DNA of 64,000 nucleotides from Deltaproteobacteria bacterium (lineage in GTDB: Bacteria; Desulfobacterota; Binatia; Binatales; Binataceae): assembly GCA_003135135.1 (NCBI GenBank), contig PLDK01000003.1:92739-156738 (forward strand), given 5' to 3'. Both the position numbers and the translations under genes were made by a program. The notes beneath the pieces are model-generated. The model ran no database searches. It saw only the letters and a list, made by a program, of their open reading frames with translations, and was not told the DNA's origin. How positions within the stretch are numbered: position 1 is the stretch's first letter; each line of letters opens with the position of its first letter. Shown in pieces: positions 1-8,611 of the stretch.

Positions 1-14
1 TTCCTTCATGCCGC

Positions 15-64
15 GCGCGACAACGGAGCGCGGCCTTAACACTGGGTGCAGGGGTCACCCCTGC
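15..64. repeat. REP-like palindromic element, copy 1
   Basis: A roughly 50-bp unit: a GC-rich head containing GCGGCCTTAA, then GGGTGCAGGGG and its inverted complement. The palindrome at 48-64 has perfect 8-bp arms around a single base. Similar units occur near 2.2, 8.6, 30.4, 55.05 and 62.0 kb. The TGA stop of the neighbouring minus-strand lipoprotein gene lies inside this palindrome. Confidence 0.8.
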
Positions 65-780
65 TTGCACTCGTTCCATGTCTGCGACGGCGCGTTGTTG
101 TAGTTGAATCTCACGCACGCGACTGCCGCACATGCGCCAGTCAAATTTGCAGTCGGCGGCACGTTCGCATTCTTCATCAGCCACAGATTCAGTTCATTGA
201 CCATCTGCGGACCAAGCCCGTTCAGTTCCGGGACGACCACGATGAAGAGCGCATCCTCCTGGCGCCGCGCCGTTGCCCACGAGCCCCGCCGCGCAATCGA
301 CGGAAACGCCTGCATCCTGCGATGCGTGGTTGGACCCTCGACGACCTTCCAGTTGTTCGCAATCTCAACCGCCAGATGGCGCGGGAAGTCGTTGGTCAGA
401 TAGCTGACATCCGCGTCGCCGGGCCGTTCCACGCCGGCCGCGCAGGAGCTGACTTCGCTCCAGTAACGATCGATCGCCAGGGCCGCGGCGTTGCGCACGG
501 CCTCGGTCTTATACTGGCCATTGGTCTTGACGCGAATTCCGTCAGGCGTGATCAGGTCGGCCGCAAATTCCGATGGCGACAGCTCGAGCGGCCGTTTCCC
601 GACCTGAGCCGGGGCGCCAACGTTGTCCGGCGAATAGTCAGTTGATTGCGTAGGCTCGCACGCGACCAGCGCATTGGAGATCGCAAGCGCCAACACGATC
701 GTCGATGCGCGCCGGATCGCCGCGCGGACACGCCCGCGCCCCGCTTCACGCCCCTCCCCCACCAACTGCACAACCCGCAT
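55..780 (-). CDS. Hypothetical lipoprotein
   Basis: Function not recognised. The N-terminus has basic residues, a hydrophobic stretch (TIVLALAISNALVA) and a lipobox-like LVAC with Cys41 if translation starts at the ATG at 780, so the product is probably exported and lipidated. A GTG at 825 gives a longer form that overlaps the upstream serpin gene by 11 bases. The mature part is about 200 residues with scattered Cys and no known motif. The last residues (KQG) and the stop are encoded by the REP palindrome at 48-64, so the C-terminus may have been set by that element. Neither start has a clear ribosome-binding site. It lies directly downstream of the serpin gene on the same strand and may be cotranscribed. 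Confidence 0.6.
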   Translation of the reverse strand: MRVVQLVGEGREAGRGRVRAAIRRASTIVLALAISNALVACEPTQSTDYSPDNVGAPAQVGKRPLELSPSEFAADLITPDGIRVKTNGQYKTEAVRNAAALAIDRYWSEVSSCAAGVERPGDADVSYLTNDFPRHLAVEIANNWKVVEGPTTHRRMQAFPSIARRGSWATARRQEDALFIVVVPELNGLGPQMVNELNLWLMKNANVPPTANLTGACAAVACVRFNYNNAPSQTWNECKQG

Positions 781-814
781 CCGACTCAGACTACCCCATC
801 GCGCTTGCCGGACA

Positions 815-2104
815 TCATCGCGCACCGCTGGTGAGCGTCGGATCCATCACAACGCCGGCAAAGAGCAGCGCGCCGGATTGCTGCTCGGTAATCGCGAAAA
901 AGAACGGATGATCCACGATCATCACAAACGCGGGCAGGGATTCGACTTTTACAGCTGCGATACCCATGCCGATAGAGGTAGCAGCCGCGGCTTCGGTTCC
1001 CTCCTCATCGACTTTCACCCACGTCTTATGTTCAACGTCGCTGATGTACAGCACTGCCCCTGGAGTTGGGTTGAGAGGAATTCGCGAAAAATTGGCTGCT
1101 GTGCTGTCAAACGCCGACCTCATTCCAAGATCCTGCAGAGTACCATTGAGCTGCTTGCTATAGGTCGTTTCGAACTTTGGTAGAACTATCTCGCCGCTGT
1201 CCTGACGAAACTGACCTGCCCATTGCTTCCAATGCGCCTCGTCGAGTGAGCGGATAAAGTCGGGCAATCCCGCCGTCTTGCGCGGCAGAAACACGTACAT
1301 CGCATAGCTCTGGTTGCCGTAGGGGATGCGAATAGCCTGGAAGTCCTGACTCTCCAGGTAGGAGTATCTTCCCGATTGATCCATCATCGCGGTCTGGTGC
1401 GAATCGCCGCTCATAAGATGAAACGGCCGCGGCCGCGTTTGTTCTTTTTTGAACTTCGAGGACCAGATGCCTTTGAAGTAGACCGCGTCGGTCAGCATCA
1501 GCCGGGTACCACGGTCAACCTCTTTGACTATGGCCGGAATCCGGTGATGGGTGTTTTTATCGACCCACGCGTTGATTTCCGCAGCAGCGCCTGTCGGATC
1601 GCCGATGAAATCCAGGCTTGTAGCGCTGGCATCGTAGAAAGACTCGCATACGGTGCGATAATCCGGATTGATTGGAAAGTCTTTCTGTACCCACAGCGCA
1701 TTGGCGATTTCGGTCTGCACCCTGGGATCCGCTTGCGCGAGCGTATGCATCAAGTAGTGATTGGCGCGATTGATGTCGTCGTCGCTAAGCGATCCGAGCG
1801 CCAGGGTCTTAGCCATCTCCGTTTTCGTAGCGCCGGCCGCGCCGTTGTATGCCATGGCGAACGCCGTCGCGATACCAAGCGGGGATATGATGGTGTTTTG
1901 GGTCGGGTCTTTGGCCAGCGCCTTCAGCAGCCGAAAGCCCAAGTCATCCGTCGCTGAAGAAACGCGGCTCGTGACCGATGGGTCGGGAGCGGGGATGTTC
2001 GCGGCTGCGATGCTTTCGCCTTTCATCAGAGCGCAAGACGTCGCGATCGACGCGAGCACCAGCACAGCCCCAATCAACCCGCGAATGTTAGCCGGGATTT
2101 CCAT
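815..2104 (-). CDS. Serpin family protease inhibitor, probably exported
   Basis: A full-length serpin of 429 residues. The N-terminus has a hydrophobic segment ending in ATSC (Cys24), a plausible signal peptide or lipobox. The serpin fold follows from about residue 50 (NTIISPLGIATAFAMAYNGA) to the C-terminal signature DHPFFFAITEQQSGALLFAG. The reactive-centre hinge EEGTEAAAAT matches the consensus of inhibitory serpins, which need small residues at P12-P9 for loop insertion. Counting from the hinge puts the scissile bond around Ile-Ala/Ala-Val, suggesting an elastase- or subtilisin-like target; this is inference and could be off by one or two residues. Inhibitory serpins trap serine proteases, or sometimes cysteine proteases, covalently. 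Here it probably guards the periplasm or cell surface. Confidence 0.9.
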   Translation of the reverse strand: MEIPANIRGLIGAVLVLASIATSCALMKGESIAAANIPAPDPSVTSRVSSATDDLGFRLLKALAKDPTQNTIISPLGIATAFAMAYNGAAGATKTEMAKTLALGSLSDDDINRANHYLMHTLAQADPRVQTEIANALWVQKDFPINPDYRTVCESFYDASATSLDFIGDPTGAAAEINAWVDKNTHHRIPAIVKEVDRGTRLMLTDAVYFKGIWSSKFKKEQTRPRPFHLMSGDSHQTAMMDQSGRYSYLESQDFQAIRIPYGNQSYAMYVFLPRKTAGLPDFIRSLDEAHWKQWAGQFRQDSGEIVLPKFETTYSKQLNGTLQDLGMRSAFDSTAANFSRIPLNPTPGAVLYISDVEHKTWVKVDEEGTEAAAATSIGMGIAAVKVESLPAFVMIVDHPFFFAITEQQSGALLFAGVVMDPTLTSGAR

Positions 2105-2383
2105 TTTTTAACTCCGATTCAAGCCTCCACGCATACACCACACGGCGCGCCTTTGCACGGCTCCAGCCCGGTTTTTGGGCCGGGGTGTTCGCTCAAGAAA
2201 TGTCCCTCACCCGCGCAGGAAGCGCGGCCTTAACGGTGGGTGCACGGCTCACCCCTGCCATCGCGTAGTCGCGAAAAGATGCGCCGCGCAGATTTTCGCG
2301 TCTTCTCACTGCGGGTGCAGGGGCTGGCCCCTGCCCAAGGAGGTGCGGAACCCACGGTGGGTTCCGCATTCAATGCGCACTGC
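2105..2383. repeat. Intergenic region with three or more palindromes including REP-like copies
   Basis: No gene seen. It holds a REP-like copy at about 2215-2259 (GCGGCCTTAACGGTGGGTGC, degenerate palindrome 2242-2258), an inverted repeat CGCGAAAA/TTTTCGCG around 2272-2300, a second REP core at 2317-2334, and a perfect 12-bp inverted repeat at 2344-2355/2357-2368 (TGCGGAACCCAC). The last lies just past the CoA-transferase stop on its strand and could act as a transcript-end hairpin, though no T-run follows. Confidence 0.65.
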
Positions 2384-3604
2384 TCAGATGACTCCGGCGC
2401 GCTTGAGGCGTTCGAGTTCGTCGGCGCCAATTCCGATCGACGCGAGCACTTCGGCGTTATGCTCGCCTAGCTCGGGCGGCCTCCTCATCGGCCGGTCCTC
2501 TTCGGGCGCGTCGGACATCTTAATCGGAGTGCCGGCGACGCGGATCGGACCGCGAGTCGGAAAGTCGCTGTCTATAAGCATCCGGCGCTGAGCGATTTCA
2601 GGATCGGCGATCACTTCCTCGATGGTGCGCACCGGCGCGCACGGGATTCCCGCCTCGATCAGTCCCTCGACCATCGCGTCGCGCGGCTGCGCTCGTGTCC
2701 AATCGGAGACAATCGCGTCGAGTTCGTCGGCAATCTTCAGGCGTGCGCCATGATTTTTGTATCGCGGATCGGCGATCAGATCTTCGCGGCCCATCAATTT
2801 CGCCAGCGTGCACCAATGCGCTTCGGTCAGGCAGAAGATCAATATCTCGCCGTCGCGCGCGGGATAAAGGTTGGTCGGGCACGCGCCCCAATGACGATTT
2901 CCCATCCGCTTGAACTTCATCCCTTGCAGCGCGGGCGCAACCGCGCTGGTCAGTCCGGCGATCGCCACGTCGAGCATCGCGACCTCGACATGCTGTCCGC
3001 GGCCGGTGCGTCCGCGATGTATCAGCGCGGCCAGGATTCCGCTCACCAGATGGCTCCCGGTTCCCATGTCGATAAGAGTGGCGGAGGTCTTCACCGGATG
3101 GTCGGGGAATCCGGTGACACTGATGAATCCCGACGACGCCTGGATCGTATTGTCCATCGAGCCAAGCTTCGCGTACCTGCTGTTGGAGCCGTAGCCCTTG
3201 CCCGACGCGTAAATCAGCCGCGGAAACCGCGCGGCGATCTGCTCGTAGCCCAGTCCGAACGACTCCATCACGCCATCAAGATAATTTTCGACGAGCACGT
3301 CGGCGTCCTCGAGCAGCTTGAGCAGGATTTCACAGCCGCGCCGATCTTTCAGATTGATCGTGACCGAGCGCTTGTTCGCGTTGAGCATCAGGAACGAGTA
3401 AGCGGCGCCGCCCGGCGGGATTTTCGGCTGCCGCAGCACTTCGCCGGTCACGGGAGGCTCGATCTTGATGACATCGGCGCCCATCGCCGCGAGTTGCAGC
3501 GTGCAGTACGGCACCGCGTAAACCTGGCCCAGGTCGATCACGCGGACTCCATCAAGCGGCAACCCCGGCGGACTCATCGCGGCGCTCCTTGTTTCGGTCT
3601 TCAT
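2384..3604 (-). CDS. CaiB/BaiF family (class III) CoA-transferase
   Basis: Transfers CoA between carboxylic acids, activating a substrate for degradation in the cytoplasm. The 406-residue product has the usual family length and shows the typical start (LPLDGVRVIDLGQVYAVPYCTLQLAAMGADVIK begins near residue 15), the region LNANKRSVTINLK, a candidate catalytic Asp in SMDNTIQASSG, and a C-terminal half with VEGLIEAGIPCAPVRTIEEV. The ATG at 3604 overlaps the TGA of the acyl-CoA dehydrogenase gene (ATGA), arguing for translational coupling. The frame stays open upstream to 4588 but that part is a shadow of the dehydrogenase. A second ATG is at 3577. Substrate unknown; the neighbouring dehydrogenase suggests the two act in one acyl-CoA degradation route. 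Confidence 0.9.
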   Translation of the reverse strand: MKTETRSAAMSPPGLPLDGVRVIDLGQVYAVPYCTLQLAAMGADVIKIEPPVTGEVLRQPKIPPGGAAYSFLMLNANKRSVTINLKDRRGCEILLKLLEDADVLVENYLDGVMESFGLGYEQIAARFPRLIYASGKGYGSNSRYAKLGSMDNTIQASSGFISVTGFPDHPVKTSATLIDMGTGSHLVSGILAALIHRGRTGRGQHVEVAMLDVAIAGLTSAVAPALQGMKFKRMGNRHWGACPTNLYPARDGEILIFCLTEAHWCTLAKLMGREDLIADPRYKNHGARLKIADELDAIVSDWTRAQPRDAMVEGLIEAGIPCAPVRTIEEVIADPEIAQRRMLIDSDFPTRGPIRVAGTPIKMSDAPEEDRPMRRPPELGEHNAEVLASIGIGADELERLKRAGVI

Positions 3605-4764
3605 CGCAACAGCGAGCGCGCGATCACCATCCGATGCACTTCGCTGGGGCCTTCGCCGATCCGGCGGATTCGCGCCTCGCGGTACCATCGCTCGATGGGA
3701 AACTCCTTGCTGACGCCGTAGCCGCCATGAATCTGCACGGCGCGATCGACCACGCGGCCGAGCACTTCGCTCGAATAGAGTTTTGCGATCGACGCCTCGG
3801 TGCGGAAATCCTCGCCGCGATCGGCTTTCCACGCTCCTTCCCACGTCAGCCACCGCGCCGCGCGCAGCTCGACCTCCGAATCCGCGAGCATCCACTGGAT
3901 AGCCTGCCGCTTGGCGAGCAGTTCGCCGAAGGTGCTGCGCTGCTTGGCATGATCGATCGCCATCCTGAGCGCAGCCACTCCCACCCCGACGTTGCACGCC
4001 GAGTACGGAAAGCGCAGGCGAGTCAGCAGATCGAGGCATAGATTCAGGCCCTCGCCCTCGGGCCCGAGGCGCTGTTCGATCGGCACGACGCAATCTTCGA
4101 ACTGAACCTCGTTGGGTACCGCCGAGGTGCGCAGCGTGCGAATCGGGCGCGGCGTGAATCCCGGCGTGCCTTTCTTGATTATGAAGCAGGTGATTCCCTT
4201 GCGGCCGGCCTTGGCGTCGGTGCGGGTGAAGACGACGCCCCACTCGGCCTCGTGCGCATGCGAAATGAAAATCTTGGTGCCGTTGAGGACGTAGGTATCG
4301 CCCTGGCGAACCGCTTTGCACTGGATCGCGCCGGCCGGATCGGAACCACCCGACGGTTCCGTGATCGCGAAGAAGGTGTGCCAGGCATTCTTGATCGTGC
4401 CGCCGGCGTAGGTGCGCTTCTGTTCCTCGCTGCCCGCATAGATCACCGGCGGGGGAGTGCGCCCGAAGACCCCGCATCCGGGGTTGTAGAGTCCCATGCG
4501 ATGCTGCGCCATTTCCTCGGTCAGCACGCACATGTCGAAAGTGCCCAGGCCACCGCCGCCATACTCGCGCGGCGCACCCATGCACCACATCCCGGCGGCT
4601 TGCACCTTGCGCGCGATCGGCCAGTATTCATCGGCGGGAATCTCGGGCGCGTCGGGATCGATTCGCGCTTCGATCGGGATAATTTCCTCGCGGATTATCT
4701 TTCCCACCTGGTCGCGAAGCGCGCTGAGTTCCGGCGACAGTACGAATCCATTGTCAGCGTCCAT
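3601..4764 (-). CDS. Acyl-CoA dehydrogenase
   Basis: A flavoprotein that introduces a double bond alpha,beta to the CoA thioester, passing electrons to ETF. The 387 residues cover the whole family fold: N-terminal helical domain, FAD/substrate signature (FFAITEPSGGSDPAGA, about residues 130-145), middle beta-domain (YVLNGTKIFISHAHEAEWG) and C-terminal four-helix domain with QIHGGYGVSKEFPIERWYREAR. The catalytic base is not certain from inspection. Its ATG overlaps the upstream DUF4838 gene stop (ATGA at 4761-4764 on the coding strand), and its own stop overlaps the CoA-transferase start. It therefore sits in the middle of a tightly coupled three-gene operon. Confidence 0.93.
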   Translation of the reverse strand: MDADNGFVLSPELSALRDQVGKIIREEIIPIEARIDPDAPEIPADEYWPIARKVQAAGMWCMGAPREYGGGGLGTFDMCVLTEEMAQHRMGLYNPGCGVFGRTPPPVIYAGSEEQKRTYAGGTIKNAWHTFFAITEPSGGSDPAGAIQCKAVRQGDTYVLNGTKIFISHAHEAEWGVVFTRTDAKAGRKGITCFIIKKGTPGFTPRPIRTLRTSAVPNEVQFEDCVVPIEQRLGPEGEGLNLCLDLLTRLRFPYSACNVGVGVAALRMAIDHAKQRSTFGELLAKRQAIQWMLADSEVELRAARWLTWEGAWKADRGEDFRTEASIAKLYSSEVLGRVVDRAVQIHGGYGVSKEFPIERWYREARIRRIGEGPSEVHRMVIARSLLR

Positions 4765-6653
4765 CAGAACAGTTCCTCCGGCGGTTTTCCGTCTTCATCG
4801 AGCCGGCGCGCAAGCCGGCTTAGCCATAGCTCGCGGATCCATTCGAGATCGTACGCGCCCCAGGTCCCCTTGATTTCGAGATCGATCTCGCGGATGCGCT
4901 CGATGGCGCCCGTAACTTTCGCGATGGCGGCTTTGCCACGTATCCGGCGATCGGCGCCCGCCTCTCCGAGCGCCCCCAGATAGTCAGACAGTCCCGCAAG
5001 CACGTCGCTGCTGTAGCGCCAGAGATCCTTCTCGGCGTCCACGAGGGGGGTATCCATGCTCAGCGCAATCTGGTCGGCCGCGGCAATCGCCTCGTTGAAC
5101 GTCAAGGCGGCTTCTCGCAGTTCGTTGCGCTTACGCACGGCCCTTTCGGGCGGCATCACCGGATGCATCACGTCGGCATAGTCGAGGCAGAGCTTCGACG
5201 CGCGCTCGACCGCGCGATAGGCAGCAGCCATCTCGGGGGCGCATCGCGGATGCCGACCGGTGGATATGTCAACTAAAGTGGCGTCAGGCTCGAAATCGGG
5301 ATCTCGCGATCCGCGAACGAATGCCTCGAGGTTCACAGGATAGGCCATCGCGCTGTACGCGCCAAAAGTCAGGCACGAAACGCTCGCAATACCCAACCGC
5401 CGATAGGCGCGGAGATCGCGCGCCACTACCGCGGGCGTCGCGAAGCCCAAACCGCCGAACAGGATCGCGTCGGCGTAATACTCGAAGACGTGGCCGCGGC
5501 CGTTGAAGATTTCGATGTAGCGTTTGAGCGATTCGAGGTAGCGCGGATTGATCTCGCAGGCCGGGTCGTCGATCGCATGGCTGTAGCATCGCTCGCGCGG
5601 CGCCCATTCGAACCATACGTTGTCGAGCGGCTTCAGGCCGGGATGCGGATCGATGGTGTCGTGATAGGCGAGATAGGCGATTGGCGGAGCTTCGGAGTCC
5701 TCGGCGAGTGCATCGGCAATTGCATTGACGACATCCATGTATTGGATCTGCGGCGGGAGCTCGCGGCATCGGCCGCATCGGCACCACGCGCCCCGCGATA
5801 CGTCCGCGCCCCAGATGTGCAGCAACCTGTTCTCGGGATGCTCGTGAACGTAGGCGAGCGCGCCCGCGCGGACGATAGCAACAGCGTCGGGGTTGGAGAC
5901 GCAGAGATTGCCGCGCGCGATTCGAGCGCCGTCGTCGCCGGCCGGGAAATACTCCGGGTGCTCCGCGAAGCTATCGCGCGGCAGCAGAAGTTGCAGGACG
6001 TGGCCGCCGTATTCGACGTCGATTCCACGCTCGCGCAGAAGCGGCGCTACCTCGTCGATCTTGAGGCGCGTGTCGTGCGGGTGGCGAATGTACGAGAATG
6101 CGTTGATTCCCCGGCGCGCCATCCATGGAATGAATTCGCGGTCGTGGCGAAGATGCAAATCGAGGCGATCGGCGAAGTTGTAGTTCCAGGTCATGATGTC
6201 GGACACGAATGCGCGGCGCTTGAAGGCGGGAGTGACGCGCCAGGGATGCAGCGCGGCAAGGCGCGCACTCTCCATGCGCGGATACGATGGCGCCACGCCC
6301 GGCGGGAACTGTGCGCCGAGCTTTTCGAGCAGATTCGATGCCGCATGGATTAGTCCGCGCTCCGTCCCGGCACGAATCACTATCGATCCAGCGCCGCCGC
6401 CTTCGCGTGAGACGTCGAAGCTGTCGCCTTCGAGTGCGATAGACGCTGCGTGCGCGGAAGCCGGCGAATCGCCGAGGTCGATTCTCATTTCGGCTCGCGG
6501 TAGCGACGCGTCCGCGGACGATCCGACCCAAGAGGCGAGCATCGCCGCGAGTCCGCTCGACAGATCGCGAGCAGCGAGCGCCGCGACTTCCCCGCCCGCG
6601 CCGTTGAAGCGGACCCGGGGACAGAAGGGGACGGCGCCGCCTGCTTTGCTCAC
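4764..6653 (-). CDS. DUF4838 / alpha-glucuronidase-like protein
   Basis: A 629-residue protein resembling the DUF4838 group of uncharacterised glycoside-hydrolase-like proteins. An N-terminal segment (about 1-125; RGLIHAASNLLEKLGAQFPPG) looks like the small alpha/beta domain that precedes GH20/GH67 barrels. A barrel-like region follows (ARRGINAFSYIRHPHDT; LLHIWGADVSRGAWCRCGRC; WFEWAPRERCYSHAI). The CRCGRC cluster with LHIWGAD is typical of this group as I know it. No signal peptide is visible, so a cytoplasmic location is likely. It is the first gene of the operon with the acyl-CoA dehydrogenase and CoA-transferase. A carbohydrate-type enzyme with acyl-CoA genes is an odd pairing; the substrate cannot be inferred. 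Confidence 0.7.
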   Translation of the reverse strand: MSKAGGAVPFCPRVRFNGAGGEVAALAARDLSSGLAAMLASWVGSSADASLPRAEMRIDLGDSPASAHAASIALEGDSFDVSREGGGAGSIVIRAGTERGLIHAASNLLEKLGAQFPPGVAPSYPRMESARLAALHPWRVTPAFKRRAFVSDIMTWNYNFADRLDLHLRHDREFIPWMARRGINAFSYIRHPHDTRLKIDEVAPLLRERGIDVEYGGHVLQLLLPRDSFAEHPEYFPAGDDGARIARGNLCVSNPDAVAIVRAGALAYVHEHPENRLLHIWGADVSRGAWCRCGRCRELPPQIQYMDVVNAIADALAEDSEAPPIAYLAYHDTIDPHPGLKPLDNVWFEWAPRERCYSHAIDDPACEINPRYLESLKRYIEIFNGRGHVFEYYADAILFGGLGFATPAVVARDLRAYRRLGIASVSCLTFGAYSAMAYPVNLEAFVRGSRDPDFEPDATLVDISTGRHPRCAPEMAAAYRAVERASKLCLDYADVMHPVMPPERAVRKRNELREAALTFNEAIAAADQIALSMDTPLVDAEKDLWRYSSDVLAGLSDYLGALGEAGADRRIRGKAAIAKVTGAIERIREIDLEIKGTWGAYDLEWIRELWLSRLARRLDEDGKPPEELF

Positions 6654-6781
6654 TTCCTATAGAACTCCCGATGCGTTCGACCCGTCGTTTTTCCGGGGGT
6701 CCCGGAATGATAACATGAGCGCCACGCTTTGATAGCGTGACCGTATCCTAATCGAAACCATCGACAGGTCCGATCCGCACA

Positions 6782-7849
6782 ATGCCGAGTCCAAATGAAA
6801 TTCTGGCCGAACTCAAGAAGATAAAATACCCGGGCTTCACCCGCGACATCGTGTCGTTCGGGATCATCAAGGATATCGAAGTCGCGTACGCAGGCGTGAC
6901 CGTCTCGATCACGATGGCGTCGGCCAAACCCGAAGTCGTCGAGAAAATCGTCGCCGACGTGAAGGCGACGGTTGCGGCGATGGCGGGCGTGCCGGCCGTC
7001 AACGTCAAGATCGAGCAGGCTGCGCAAAGCGCGCCGAGGGTTGCGGCCGGGATAGCGCAGCCGCGGACAATCGCGGGCGTGAAGCACATCGTCGCGGTAG
7101 CCAGCGGCAAGGGCGGAGTCGGCAAATCGACGGTCGCGGTAAACCTCGCGCTCGCGATGCATGCGCTGGGATGGCGCATCGGCCTGATGGATGCCGACGT
7201 GTACGGGCCGAGCGTGGCGATGATGGTCGGGGTCGAGAAGGCGGTGACGCTCACGCCCGAGCGGCGCATCATTCCGCTGGAGCGGTACGGAATCCGCTAC
7301 ATCTCGATGGCGCTGTTCATCAACGACGAGACCGCGGTCATCTGGCGCGGGCCGATGGTCACCAAGCTCGAAACGGAATTTCTGTTCAACGTCGAGTGGG
7401 GCGAGCTGGATTGCCTGGTGCTCGACCTGCCGCCCGGCACGGGCGACGCGCAACTGACGATCACACAGCGCGTGGCGCTTGACGGCGGCGTGATCGTGAC
7501 GACGCCGCAGGAGCTCGCGCTGCTCGACGTCAAGCGCGGCGTGGCGATGTTCGAGGAAGTGCACGTGCCGGTGCTCGGCGTGGTCGAGAACATGAGCTAT
7601 TACGTTTGCCGCAAGTGCAACCATCGCCACGAGATTTTCGGACACGGCGGCGGCGCCGCGCTGGCGCGTTCGCTCAACGTGCCGTTCCTGGGCGAGCTGC
7701 CGCTGGTTCGCGAACTGCGCGAGGGGGGAGACCAGGCCAGCCCGATCGTCGCGGCCATCCCGGCGCATCCGGTGAGCGCGGCGTTCAAGTCGATTGCGTC
7801 GCAAGTGATCGAAAGACTCGACCGATCGGAAGCGCAGCACGCATCTTAG
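6782..7849 (+). CDS. mrp: Mrp/NBP35 family iron-sulfur cluster carrier ATPase
   Basis: Binds and transfers Fe-S clusters to apoproteins in the cytoplasm. The N-terminal 90 residues form a MIP18/DUF59-like domain (ILAELKKIKYPGFTRDIVSFG). The P-loop ATPase domain follows with the deviant Walker A VASGKGGVGKSTVAVNLA (about residue 108), MDADVYGPS, and LPPGTGDAQLT. The cluster-binding CxxC is in YYVCRKCNHRH (about residue 253). At 355 residues the length is normal for ApbC/Mrp. It is transcribed divergently from the DUF4838 operon and lies just upstream of a glycosyltransferase gene. Confidence 0.95.
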   Translation: MPSPNEILAELKKIKYPGFTRDIVSFGIIKDIEVAYAGVTVSITMASAKPEVVEKIVADVKATVAAMAGVPAVNVKIEQAAQSAPRVAAGIAQPRTIAGVKHIVAVASGKGGVGKSTVAVNLALAMHALGWRIGLMDADVYGPSVAMMVGVEKAVTLTPERRIIPLERYGIRYISMALFINDETAVIWRGPMVTKLETEFLFNVEWGELDCLVLDLPPGTGDAQLTITQRVALDGGVIVTTPQELALLDVKRGVAMFEEVHVPVLGVVENMSYYVCRKCNHRHEIFGHGGGAALARSLNVPFLGELPLVRELREGGDQASPIVAAIPAHPVSAAFKSIASQVIERLDRSEAQHAS

Positions 7850-7852
7850 CCG

Positions 7853-8611
7853 ATGTCAGAACGGCCAAAGATTTCCCTAATCACGATTACCCGCGATGAA
7901 GAGGCGCTGATCGGCCAGTGCCTGAAGAGCGCGTGGTTCTGCGACGAGAAAATCATCATCGATTCGTTTTCGACCGACAAAACCGTCGAGATCGCGCGCA
8001 GCCTTGGCGCCAACGTCGTGCAGCATGAGTTCACGAACTACGTGAAGCAGAAGCAGATGGCGCTCGATCTCGCGACGGGAGACTGGGTGCTGCTGATGGA
8101 TGCCGACGAGCAGGCGACTCACGACCTCGGCGAGGAAATTATCCGCACGATATCATCGCCGGCCGCCGCCGACGGCTACCGCATTCGGCGCATCCTGTAC
8201 CACCTGGGGCATTACTACTCACACGCGATTTATCCGGACACGCCGGTGCGTCTGTTCCGGCGCGAGCGCGGGCATATAGGCGGCCGCGATCCGCACGACA
8301 AGGTCGTAGTCGAGGGACGGGTCGAGCGGCTGGACGGGCAGATTTTGCATTTCAGCTACCGCGATATCGCGGATCACGTGGCGACGATCAACCGGTTCAG
8401 CACGCGGGCGGCGATGGAGCAGGAGCCCAACGCGTTCACGCCATTCAAAATGATATTGAATCCAGCGTGGCGGTTTTTCAATTTTTATATTCTCCGCGGC
8501 GGGTTTCGCGACGGCGGACGCGGGTTGTACGCGGCGATGACGGCCGCATTCTATGTATTCCTGAAATACGCGAAGCTCTACGAGCGCCGGCTGAAGCAGG
8601 GGCACGGCTGA
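7853..8611 (+). CDS. WaaE/KdtX-like family 2 glycosyltransferase
   Basis: A GT-A glycosyltransferase of 252 residues. The start KISLITITRDEEALIGQCLKS, the acceptor-type motif FCDEKIIIDSFSTDKT and the DxD-like LMDADEQ are those of the WaaE/KdtX group that adds a sugar to the LPS inner core at the inner membrane's cytoplasmic face. HFSYRDIADHV near residue 165 is also typical of the group. The ATG lies 4 bases after the mrp stop, so cotranscription is likely. The last codons (KQGHG and stop) fall inside a REP-like palindrome, as in the lipoprotein at 55-780. Confidence 0.85.
   Translation: MSERPKISLITITRDEEALIGQCLKSAWFCDEKIIIDSFSTDKTVEIARSLGANVVQHEFTNYVKQKQMALDLATGDWVLLMDADEQATHDLGEEIIRTISSPAAADGYRIRRILYHLGHYYSHAIYPDTPVRLFRRERGHIGGRDPHDKVVVEGRVERLDGQILHFSYRDIADHVATINRFSTRAAMEQEPNAFTPFKMILNPAWRFFNFYILRGGFRDGGRGLYAAMTAAFYVFLKYAKLYERRLKQGHG

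Noticed and set aside
2384-4588. A 734-codon minus-strand open frame suggesting a fusion with the CoA-transferase
   Set aside because: The upstream half is the antiphase shadow of the acyl-CoA dehydrogenase gene and has a low-complexity Arg/Gly/Ala composition. The true start is the ATG at 3604 overlapping the dehydrogenase stop.
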